From an uncultured Clostridium sp. (GTDB lineage Bacteria > Bacillota > Clostridia > Lachnospirales > Lachnospiraceae): a stretch of 64,000 nucleotides of DNA. The position numbers and the translations under genes are program-made. The stretch covers positions 24,435-88,434 of the forward strand of contig URNT01000010.1 in assembly GCA_900549235.1 (NCBI GenBank). Reading direction: 5' to 3'. Of the stretch, positions 34,110 to 41,712 are shown piece after piece. A model generated the notes under the pieces. It was not told the DNA's origin. It worked only from the letters and a program-made list of their open reading frames with translations, and did no database searches. Positions within the stretch are counted from its first letter, which is position 1, and every line of letters begins with the position of its first letter.

Positions 34110-35051
34110 ATGGCTGAGAGAGAGAAATTAATAGAGATCAAGGATCTGCAGATTACCTTTGGAAGCGGCAGAAAGAAATTCGTGGCAGTTGACCATGTGA
34201 ATTTTGATATTTATAAAGGTGAGACCTTTTCCCTGGTAGGAGAGTCCGGCTCCGGCAAGACCACCATCGGAAGGGCCATCACACGCATCAATCCGGTTTC
34301 CGGCGGAGAGATCCTTTACCGGGGCCGGAGGATCAGCGGAAAGATCCCGAAAGACCTTGACAGGGAGGTAGTAAAATCCTGCCAGATGATCTTCCAGGAT
34401 CCCATGGCTTCTCTGAATGAGCGTGCCAAGGTAGACTATATCATTTCCGAGGGACTGATCAATTTCCACCTTTACAAGGATGAAAATGACAGAAAGCGCA
34501 AGGTAGAGAGCGCTCTTAGGGAGGTAGGCCTTCTTCCGGAGTTCGCCTCCCGTTTCCCCCACGAGTTCTCAGGCGGTCAGCGCCAGCGTATTGGTATCGC
34601 AAGGGCACTGATTATGGAGCCGGAGTTTGTGGTGGCAGATGAGCCCATCTCCGCTCTGGACGTATCCATCCGTGCCCAGGTTCTCAACCTTTTGAACAAT
34701 CTGAAAAAGAGCAGAGGGCTGACCTACCTGTTTATCGCCCATGACCTTTCTGTTGTGCGGTTTATTTCCGACCGTATTGCCGTAATCCACAAGGGACGGA
34801 TCGTGGAGCTGGCGGAGGCGGAGGAGCTGTTCCTTCACCCGCTGCATCCTTATACCAAGGCCCTGCTGTCCGCAGTGCCGATCCCGGATCCTGAGCTGGA
34901 GAAAAAGAAGGAGCTTTTGGTATATGATCCTTCTATCCACGATTACAGCGTGGACGGTCCTGTATGGGAGGAGATTCTGCCGGGACACTTTGTATACGGC
35001 AACAGGAAGGAGCTTCTTGGCTACCAGAAAGAGATCGAGGCAAAAGGATGA
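34110..35051 (+). CDS. Oligopeptide ABC transporter ATP-binding protein (OppF type)
   Basis: A 313-residue ATPase with Walker A GESGSGKTT, signature FSGGQRQRI, Walker B VVADEPISALD and switch His in FIAHDLSVVR. The C-terminal part HPLHPYTKALLSAVPIPDPE is characteristic of OppF/DppF. The gene begins six bases after the OppD-type gene, and its stop overlaps the ATG of a small membrane protein. Together with the upstream genes it completes a peptide importer. Confidence 0.93.
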   Translation: MAEREKLIEIKDLQITFGSGRKKFVAVDHVNFDIYKGETFSLVGESGSGKTTIGRAITRINPVSGGEILYRGRRISGKIPKDLDREVVKSCQMIFQDPMASLNERAKVDYIISEGLINFHLYKDENDRKRKVESALREVGLLPEFASRFPHEFSGGQRQRIGIARALIMEPEFVVADEPISALDVSIRAQVLNLLNNLKKSRGLTYLFIAHDLSVVRFISDRIAVIHKGRIVELAEAEELFLHPLHPYTKALLSAVPIPDPELEKKKELLVYDPSIHDYSVDGPVWEEILPGHFVYGNRKELLGYQKEIEAKG

Positions 35052-35446
35052 AGGACTATATGATCCGCCCTGTGATCTATAAATGTATAACCAGGAGCGC
35101 TCTGGCTGTTACCGCCCTGCTTTTGTGGGATAAAACCATTAATGCAGGGGGGCAGCTGTCTCTTATGCGGGACGGCTGCTTTACGGCCGGAGCGCTTTTC
35201 CTCTGCTGGGGCTGGTTTTCCTACCTGCGCCTGGACGGGGTGACCCTCCATCATCTGCTTGAGGAGCGGAAAAAGAGAAAGAAAAAGCGCCCCAGAGGGA
35301 GCAGTGATATTGTAGATTTTGCAGACGAGCATATCGTATCCTTTGACGAGCTTTCGGAACAGGAACGGGCTGCCTGCAGTCTCTTTGCCAATCTGATCTG
35401 CGGTCTTTTGTTTCTGGGGGCGGCAGGGCTTGGGGCTTTGATGTGA
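35048..35446 (+). CDS. Small membrane protein coupled to the peptide importer
   Basis: A 132-residue protein with three hydrophobic segments (about 10-28, 38-58, 110-131) and a very basic middle (EERKKRKKKRPRGSS) followed by an acidic stretch. The ATG at 35048 overlaps the OppF-type stop (ATGA), arguing that it is made with the transporter. No family was recognised. It may be an accessory or assembly factor of the importer; that is only inferred from position. Confidence 0.7.
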   Translation: MKDYMIRPVIYKCITRSALAVTALLLWDKTINAGGQLSLMRDGCFTAGALFLCWGWFSYLRLDGVTLHHLLEERKKRKKKRPRGSSDIVDFADEHIVSFDELSEQERAACSLFANLICGLLFLGAAGLGALM

Positions 35447-35450
35447 ATCG

Positions 35451-35492
35451 AAAGACGCGGTGTTCCGTTTTGGAAGAAAGCGTCTTTTTTTT
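35451..35492 (+). terminator. Terminator of the peptide importer operon
   Basis: AAAGACGC (35451-35458) pairs with GCGTCTTT (35480-35487), followed by a run of T to 35492. Confidence 0.85.
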
Positions 35493-35554
35493 GTGGCTTT
35501 TTCTGCCAGTGTTGTGCTAAAATGAGGATAACAGAAATGAGAGGAGGAGGGCTT

Positions 35555-37486
35555 ATGGGGAAGTGCAGAAGAAGAGGAACAGGAGCTGTCTGTGTGATGG
35601 CCGCGGCCAGCTGGCTTAGTCTCGCGTCGCCTTTGGAGGTATATGGGGAGCTGCCTGTGGGAGTGGAGGCGGATGCCCTGGCTTACGGAGAGCGAGCCTA
35701 TGAGAGGTATGATCCGGCGGGGCTCTATGAGGACCTGGACCGCTTTCAGGGACTCTTCGCGGAGACCGGGAATGAGGAGGAGATAAGGTCTCTTTACGGA
35801 CAGATCCTTGAGGAATCTGACAGGATCAGCACACTGGCTTCCCTGGCCCAGCTCAAGTATGATCAGGATGTAACATCTGACACAGCCGCTGCAGAGGTTG
35901 AGGCCATGGGAGAGCTTTACCGGGAGGCGGGGGACCAGATCTATCTGGCTTTGAGAGCGGGTCTGGAATCTGACTATGAGGAGCTGCTTGTGGATCTCAT
36001 CGGGGAGGAGTATGTCCCTTCTGTCCGCTGCTACGAGGCCACGCCGGAGGCCCTTAAGGAGCTTTTAAGCGAGGAGGAGCGCCTGGTGACGGAGTATGAC
36101 CAGCTGGCGGCTCAGGAGCTTTCTGTGACGGTAGATGGGGAGGTATGGGACGAGGATCGTCTGGCAAAGGAGGCGGCCCTTTATTCTGAGACCTATTATG
36201 AGGTTCAGGAAGCCATGATGAAGGAGAAGAACCGGATCCTGGGAGAACAGTTTTTAAAGCTGGTGCAGATCCGGGACCAGATGGCAAAAGAAATGGGATA
36301 TGAGGATTACGGGGAGCTGGCCCATGAGAGCATATATGGACGGGACTACTCCGGCCGGGATGTAAAGGCGCTGCTGGAAGGTGTAAGGGAGGAATTTGTC
36401 CCCCTTTATGATGACATTTACTGGTATTATGACAGCTCTGAGATGAATTATGACCTGCTGGAGGCGCTGGGAGAAGGGGAAGATGAGAGCCTCCTCGACT
36501 GGGCCTATGAGTGCGTATCAGGAGTGGATGGGGGACTGGGAGAGCTGTTTTCCTATATGCGGGAAAAGGGGCTGTATGATCTTGGCCTGGAGGAGGGGGA
36601 GACAGACAGGAATACGGGAACCTATACCTTGAGCCTTCCCCAGTACGGAGATGCCTTTATCTTCCTCAGCCGAAGCGGAGGCGTTTACGATCATCAGTCT
36701 CTGATCCATGAATTCGGGCATTTCGCGGAGGGGTGTTATGATGAGGTGCCGGAGCTGTTTCAGGATTATTATGTAGATGTAAGTGAGATCCAGTCCCAGG
36801 GGCTGGAGCTTCTGGCTGCAGCCTGGGCCAGGGAGAATAAGGGAGAGCTGGGGGAGGTCTACGCCTACGAGGAAATCTGTACCATGGTGAGTAATGTGCT
36901 GTCTGCCTGTATGATCGGAGAATTTGAGCAGGCAGTCTATGAAAACCCGGATATGACTCTTGAGGAATTAAATAAGCTTTTTTCTGATATTCAGGATACC
37001 TATGAAAATGCATATATAGAAAGCTATGACGGGACCTGCTACGGCTGGGTGGAGATCGGCCACTTGTTTTCCAGTCCCATGTACTATATCGGCTACGGAA
37101 CCTCAGCCCTGTCAGCCCTGGATTTGTGGGTGGACGCAGGGACAGAATCGCTTGAAGCCGCATCTGGAACCTATATGAGTCTGATAAAAGAAGGCTCCCA
37201 TATGCCCTACTGCCAGACAGCGGAGAAATGGGAGCTTACGGATGTATTTTCCACAGAGGAATTAGGAAAGCTGGCAGATGGGATCCGCGCCATCGAGGGA
37301 GCAGAGGAGGGAGACTATGACAGCTATGAGCCGGAAACAGGTGAGATCGATGCAGTTCGTCTGTATTCTAACACTGCTATTGGAATCCTGGTTATTGTTG
37401 GGGGCTTCATTATGGCGCTCCAGCTGGTGATCATTGGGATCGGTATTGCTATTCTGGTAATTGTATCAAAAAGAAAAGAATCCTAA
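35555..37486 (+). CDS. Exported, membrane-anchored M3 family oligopeptidase
   Basis: A 643-residue zinc peptidase related to oligoendopeptidase F. The active-site motif is LIHEFGHFAEG, with the third ligand expected in the helix ELLAAAW/EEICTMVSNV that follows. Unlike ordinary PepF, which is cytoplasmic, it has an N-terminal signal (basic, then VCVMAAASWLSLASPLEVYG) and a C-terminal transmembrane helix (about 610-637) with a KRKES tail, so the catalytic domain should sit outside the cell, tethered to the membrane. The start at 35555 follows GGAGGAGGG. Located straight after a peptide importer, it may trim peptides before uptake. Confidence 0.88.
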   Translation: MGKCRRRGTGAVCVMAAASWLSLASPLEVYGELPVGVEADALAYGERAYERYDPAGLYEDLDRFQGLFAETGNEEEIRSLYGQILEESDRISTLASLAQLKYDQDVTSDTAAAEVEAMGELYREAGDQIYLALRAGLESDYEELLVDLIGEEYVPSVRCYEATPEALKELLSEEERLVTEYDQLAAQELSVTVDGEVWDEDRLAKEAALYSETYYEVQEAMMKEKNRILGEQFLKLVQIRDQMAKEMGYEDYGELAHESIYGRDYSGRDVKALLEGVREEFVPLYDDIYWYYDSSEMNYDLLEALGEGEDESLLDWAYECVSGVDGGLGELFSYMREKGLYDLGLEEGETDRNTGTYTLSLPQYGDAFIFLSRSGGVYDHQSLIHEFGHFAEGCYDEVPELFQDYYVDVSEIQSQGLELLAAAWARENKGELGEVYAYEEICTMVSNVLSACMIGEFEQAVYENPDMTLEELNKLFSDIQDTYENAYIESYDGTCYGWVEIGHLFSSPMYYIGYGTSALSALDLWVDAGTESLEAASGTYMSLIKEGSHMPYCQTAEKWELTDVFSTEELGKLADGIRAIEGAEEGDYDSYEPETGEIDAVRLYSNTAIGILVIVGGFIMALQLVIIGIGIAILVIVSKRKES

Positions 37487-37494
37487 GCGGCAGC

Positions 37495-39084
37495 TTATTC
37501 TATGGTAAGAGGAGCCACCGGGACCGTCTGGTCCTGGGCGGCTTCTTCTGTTTCCGGGGTGGATTCGGGAGCCGCAGAGGTCTCCGGGACGGATTCTCCC
37601 CCTACATACCCATCCGGCATCCCGTCTACACCGGGGGCGGGCAGTGTTTCAGCAGGTGCCGTCTCGCCCTCGGGCAGTGTCTGGGTGCTGGTATTTCTGC
37701 GGATCACCGGGGCATGGCCCTTGTAGGTCTTGGAGTGATCCTCTACACGTTCGATTTCCTGACCGTCTTTATAGATCACCTTATAGGTCACCCAGCGGCT
37801 TCCCTTGGTGCCGGCACTCTGGACCTTTTCCGTACCGGGCTCCAGAGTGGGATCTTCTATATATACCGGGGCCGGAGGGTCCAGCTCCTCCGCTTTTTCT
37901 GAATACAGATCCCAGGAAATGCCATCCTCCAGCACCGGTATGCCATAGATGGATACCGTTGCCTTCCGGTCGGAGTAGCTTGCCCGGATGCCTACAGGGG
38001 CAGAGGAGGTATTTACAAAGCGGAAATCCGGCTGCTCCCAGCTGATGGCCGCGTCCTGGCCCGGTGTTACATAATTGGGCTCAAAGGTATGGGAGCGGCG
38101 GAAGGTGATCTCCATCCCCGCCTTAAATACCACCCGGTAAAGGGTACTGGAGATCTGGCACACGCCGCCGCCGATCTCCTGCACTACCTCGCCGCCGCTG
38201 TAGGCCGCTGCCTGCTGGTAGCCCTTTTCCTCAGTCCTTTGTCCCACCACCGCGTTGAAAGAAAATTCCTCCCCCGGCTGGACGATCGTTCCGTTTAAGG
38301 CTTCGGCGGCCAGGCGAACATTGGTATTGCGCTTTTTATTGTCTGTGGTTTCTGTGGTAAAGGTGGCCAGGGTCTTATACTGGGCCTTTGCCTGCTCCAT
38401 GGTAAGCTCCGGGGCTGTGTCAAGGATCTCCGCCTGGATCAGTGCTTCTGTCTCTCCGCGCTCCACCGCTGCCAGAATATCAGAAACCAGTTTTTCCTGG
38501 TTCACAGCTGTACCGGAGCAGCCTTCGCTGAACACAAAGCTGCCTGACTGGAGATCAAACCGGTCCAGGGCGCTGTTCTTTGGCTTTACATCCCACTGGG
38601 CTGCGAAATCGGCTGCCTCCTGTGTAAGGGAATCCTTCAGTTCATCCCCAGGAAGGGGGTAAGTGCCGGTGGCGCCGGTCTCATATACCTGGGCCACAAG
38701 GGCCTCTAAAGCCGGTGTAAGCAGATCCGGAAGGGGCGTTTCTTCATCGCCGTAGGCCACAGCCATGCTCCAGGGATATGCCTCCTTTAAGGCGGCAAGG
38801 GCTTCGTCCTGTGTCATTCCATTTAAAGACAGGTTTCCGATGGTAAGATCTGCTGCGGTGAGCCTGGCTGGGGTTTCCTGCGTCTGGGAGGCCTCTGTGC
38901 TGATGGAGCTTTCTGCCCATTCTCCCGCCTGTCCTGCCGCGAAAAAGATGGCGGTGCCCAGCAGGACGGCGCCTCCAGCGGCTGCGGCTCCTATGACAAG
39001 GCCCCTGTGAGGGGCCCTTCTTCTGTGTCTTCTATTTCTTGGCCCTCCGTAGGAGGAGCGGTTGGTTCCATTCACGTTCTTCAT
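37495..39084 (-). CDS. VanW family protein with C-terminal G5 domain
   Basis: A ~529-residue membrane-anchored protein. After a basic N-terminus, one helix (~29-50) anchors it; then come a region resembling the YoaR/PG-binding-4 domain, the VanW domain with IGGGVCQISSTLYRVVF, and a G5-like domain (GSRWVTYKVIYKDGQEIERV), ending in a Pro/Glu/Thr-rich tail. VanW proteins are cell-envelope proteins of unknown biochemical role; G5 modules bind cell-wall sugars. The ATG directly abuts AGGAG, whereas a GTG three codons later lies nine bases away, so translation may begin at 39075. Confidence 0.9.
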   Translation of the reverse strand: MKNVNGTNRSSYGGPRNRRHRRRAPHRGLVIGAAAAGGAVLLGTAIFFAAGQAGEWAESSISTEASQTQETPARLTAADLTIGNLSLNGMTQDEALAALKEAYPWSMAVAYGDEETPLPDLLTPALEALVAQVYETGATGTYPLPGDELKDSLTQEAADFAAQWDVKPKNSALDRFDLQSGSFVFSEGCSGTAVNQEKLVSDILAAVERGETEALIQAEILDTAPELTMEQAKAQYKTLATFTTETTDNKKRNTNVRLAAEALNGTIVQPGEEFSFNAVVGQRTEEKGYQQAAAYSGGEVVQEIGGGVCQISSTLYRVVFKAGMEITFRRSHTFEPNYVTPGQDAAISWEQPDFRFVNTSSAPVGIRASYSDRKATVSIYGIPVLEDGISWDLYSEKAEELDPPAPVYIEDPTLEPGTEKVQSAGTKGSRWVTYKVIYKDGQEIERVEDHSKTYKGHAPVIRRNTSTQTLPEGETAPAETLPAPGVDGMPDGYVGGESVPETSAAPESTPETEEAAQDQTVPVAPLTIE

Positions 39085-39125
39085 CTCCTGATTAATTTTT
39101 TATTATTCCTATGGTTTTACTAGGA

Positions 39126-39154
39126 ATTATAAAAGGAAAAGCCCCGAAAGTCAA
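39126..39154 (-). promoter_or_regulatory. Promoter of the VanW gene
   Basis: Minus-strand -35 TTGACT (39149-39154), 17-base spacer and perfect -10 TATAAT (39126-39131). The -35 overlaps the last bases of the upstream gene. Confidence 0.75.
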
Positions 39155-40254
39155 GAGGGACCGCCCCCGGCCCTTCGGTTATAGGCAAGCATCAGATCCA
39201 CCATCCGGCCGTAGCTTTTTACCCCGTCGGACTGGTCATAGGCCTTCAGATACTGGTCGTTAAGCTGGTTAGCCGCCTCTGCCACCCGGGTATCGAATCG
39301 GTCCCAGAACTGGTTATTATAGGAAAGATCCTGGATCACCTCGGGAGCCAGCTGTTTATACAGACTCATAAAGCGTTCCGGATCGGCTGAGGCCAGGGCA
39401 TTGCCCGCATAGACCCAGCCGGTGAGAAAGCCGCTGTAGCGGAACAGAGGCGAATCGGACCGGATACAGGCCAGATAGCCGATAAAATTGGCCTCGTCCT
39501 CCCTCATAAAGCCCTTTAGGTGGGAAAGCTCGTGGCAGATGGTATGAGGGATATTATAATAGGGCATCTCCCGGTTGTAATTTGCCTCGATGGTAAAGGG
39601 GGAGTAGATGCCGCAAAGCTGTTGGACGGACAGAAGCCGGGAGATCAGAAGGGGCTTGGGATTGGGATACCAGCCGGAAAGTCTGGAAAATTCTTCCCCC
39701 AGAGTCCTCATGCCCTCACGGCCAAGTTCCCCCATCTCCCCAAGCTCCTTCCAGGAGAGAAGGGGTGTCTCCGCTGTCTGTCCGGGATAGGGGGAGGGGA
39801 CGAGGGACTGGCCGGAAAGCTCTGCCGCTGCCTGATTCACTGCTTGGGCCAGCTGTTCGCACAGGGCATACAGCTCCTCTGTGGTGGAGAGAGCGACCGT
39901 AAGCCCGGCATCCTTTGAAAAAGGATCCCTGTAGTAATTGATTCCGCAGTTTAAGGTAAAACTAAGAAGCAGGATCCCCGTAAGGCACAGGCCTCTGGAT
40001 AGGATAAAAAGAGGCCTCCTTATATGGCGGATCACATACCAGACAGAGAGAAGGAGCAGTCCGTAAAGCCCCGCCTCCGACAGGGAAAAGGGAAACAGGC
40101 TGGAAAACCGTCCCAGGGTATTTACCAGACCTGTATACACAAGGGAGGAATAGGCCTGGGCAAAGCCGGGAATCTTCCTGGCGCACAGCTCCAGCCCGCC
40201 TGCCGCCAAGGCAGTAAACAGGCCTGACAGAAGCCATTTTTTATGTACACTCAT
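39151..40254 (-). CDS. DUF3810-like membrane metallopeptidase
   Basis: A 367-residue protein with about three N-terminal hydrophobic segments (first ~110 residues) and a soluble domain carrying CHELSHLKGFMREDEANF, a HExxH-type zinc motif with a downstream ExxAN acidic ligand. The pattern is that of DUF3810 proteins, presumed membrane-associated zinc peptidases; no substrate is known. AAAGGAG precedes the ATG. It lies between an AraC regulator and the VanW gene on the same strand, with no terminator in between. The domain name is from memory and moderately sure. Confidence 0.75.
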   Translation of the reverse strand: MSVHKKWLLSGLFTALAAGGLELCARKIPGFAQAYSSLVYTGLVNTLGRFSSLFPFSLSEAGLYGLLLLSVWYVIRHIRRPLFILSRGLCLTGILLLSFTLNCGINYYRDPFSKDAGLTVALSTTEELYALCEQLAQAVNQAAAELSGQSLVPSPYPGQTAETPLLSWKELGEMGELGREGMRTLGEEFSRLSGWYPNPKPLLISRLLSVQQLCGIYSPFTIEANYNREMPYYNIPHTICHELSHLKGFMREDEANFIGYLACIRSDSPLFRYSGFLTGWVYAGNALASADPERFMSLYKQLAPEVIQDLSYNNQFWDRFDTRVAEAANQLNDQYLKAYDQSDGVKSYGRMVDLMLAYNRRAGGGPS

Positions 40255-40278
40255 AATCTGCTCCTTTCCTGGTCCTTT

Positions 40279-41538
40279 TTATGCAGGCTGGTTCCTGTGG
40301 CGCATCTGGTCCCGGTACTGCCTGGGGGACTGCCCCAGCTGCCTTTTAAACATTCGTGTAAAATAGTTGGCGTCAAAGTATCCGCAGCGTGTGGCAATCT
40401 CACCAATGGAAAGTCCGGTGGTGTGCAGAAGGATCAGCGCCTGGCGGATCCGGGTCTGGTTGATATAATCGGTGATGGTCATGCCCGTCTCCTTTTTAAA
40501 TATGGTAGAAAGATGGTTTTCCGAGATAGAGCACAGCTTGGCCAGAGAGCTTAAGGAAAGCTCCCGGTGGTAATAAAAATCGATCTGGTTCAGGCAGACC
40601 CTCACAGGAGAGGAACAGGCGCTTCTGGAATAATTCTTTACCAGAAGGCAGTATTTGCGAACCATGATTCCATTCATCCGGTCCAGCTGATCCAGATTCA
40701 CCAGAGAGTTGATTTCGATATTTAAGGCTCTGGAAAGGTGGTCGATGTGAAGGGGATGAACGCCGCCGGCCTGGGCCGCTTTCCTTAAAAGGGTGTTAAA
40801 GGTAATCAGGAGATTCTGCTTATCACGGATAAGGGACGGGATCCTGGGAACAATACGGTATTGGAGAAAGTTATGGCATAATTTCATGGCTTCGTTTGTA
40901 TCACCCTCAGCCACCGCCTTCATCAGCGCGTCCTCCAGGCCGTACCGGTTTTCCAGGGCAGTCAGGGCCACGTCCGGCTGGGGCGGGATGGAATAATGAG
41001 AGTCGAACCAGGCAAAGTTAGCCCAGCGGCCCTCTGTGGCCCGTATATACTCAAAGCGCAGGGTGCGCCCGGTGATCCGCTCCAGGTAGAAGCTGAGCAT
41101 ACGGTTCCAGGATTCGTAGGAAAAGATCAGGGGGATATGGTTGAAAAATTCCAGGAAATCCTGCCGGTGCTCCGGGTCCACCTGCTTTTCATCCATCAGA
41201 GCCTGAAATTCCTCTGGTTCCAGGGGATTTAAGAGAAGGGGGCCGACGCACAGAATCTGGCAGCCAAGCTCCTCCTCCAGCTCCGGGGAAAAGCGGAAAA
41301 AGCTGTAAAAGATCCCCAGCTCGTCCTCCAGGAGGTAGATAATATCCGGAAGGAGCTCCTCCTCCAGTTTCTGCCTGATTCCCTCATAATCAAAGCCTGC
41401 CAGCATTCGTTTCCGAAAGCCCAGGTCAAACCCCTCCAAATCGGGGGACGGGGTAACTTTTGCGCCCAGCCGCAGGGTATGGAAGCCGCTGTAGGCGGAC
41501 ATCTCAAGCAACAGTTCAAACAGCTCCGGAGTGTTCAT
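40279..41538 (-). CDS. AraC family transcriptional regulator
   Basis: A 419-residue regulator. The C-terminal ~100 residues are an AraC-type DNA-binding domain (LAKLCSISENHLSTIFKKET; IATRCGYFDANYFTRMFKRQ); the N-terminal ~300 residues form a large sensor region of a type seen next to glycosidase genes in Clostridia, without a receiver domain. The ATG at 41538 is preceded by AAAGGTGGGG; a TTG one codon earlier is unlikely. It is divergent from the GH2-symporter-GH3 operon, and an inverted repeat between them is a candidate binding site, so it probably activates that operon in response to a beta-glycoside. Confidence 0.9.
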   Translation of the reverse strand: MNTPELFELLLEMSAYSGFHTLRLGAKVTPSPDLEGFDLGFRKRMLAGFDYEGIRQKLEEELLPDIIYLLEDELGIFYSFFRFSPELEEELGCQILCVGPLLLNPLEPEEFQALMDEKQVDPEHRQDFLEFFNHIPLIFSYESWNRMLSFYLERITGRTLRFEYIRATEGRWANFAWFDSHYSIPPQPDVALTALENRYGLEDALMKAVAEGDTNEAMKLCHNFLQYRIVPRIPSLIRDKQNLLITFNTLLRKAAQAGGVHPLHIDHLSRALNIEINSLVNLDQLDRMNGIMVRKYCLLVKNYSRSACSSPVRVCLNQIDFYYHRELSLSSLAKLCSISENHLSTIFKKETGMTITDYINQTRIRQALILLHTTGLSIGEIATRCGYFDANYFTRMFKRQLGQSPRQYRDQMRHRNQPA

Positions 41539-41577
41539 CAAACCCCACCTTTCTTTAAGTGTAAAATTCGTACAAAA

Positions 41578-41622
41578 CCTTGTTTTCTATAATAGTACCA
41601 AATGAAAATGCTAAAAACAAGG
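41578..41622. promoter_or_regulatory. Inverted-repeat operator candidate between AraC and GH2 genes
   Basis: CCTTGTTTT (41578-41586) and AAAACAAGG (41614-41622) are perfect inverted 9-mers with 27 bases between, 11 bases upstream of the GH2 promoter -35. Confidence 0.5.
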
Positions 41623-41632
41623 GGAATAATCC

Positions 41633-41661
41633 TTAAATTTTAAAGTCAGAAATAGTATAAT
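41633..41661 (+). promoter_or_regulatory. Promoter of the GH2/GPH/GH3 operon
   Basis: -35 TTAAAT (41633-41638), 17-base spacer, -10 TATAAT (41656-41661), about 52 bases before the GH2 start. The weak -35 suits activation by the divergent AraC protein. Confidence 0.55.
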
Positions 41662-41712
41662 AAGCCTATATGAACGTCACGGGATATGATAAATCATACA
41701 AGGAGGAATACC

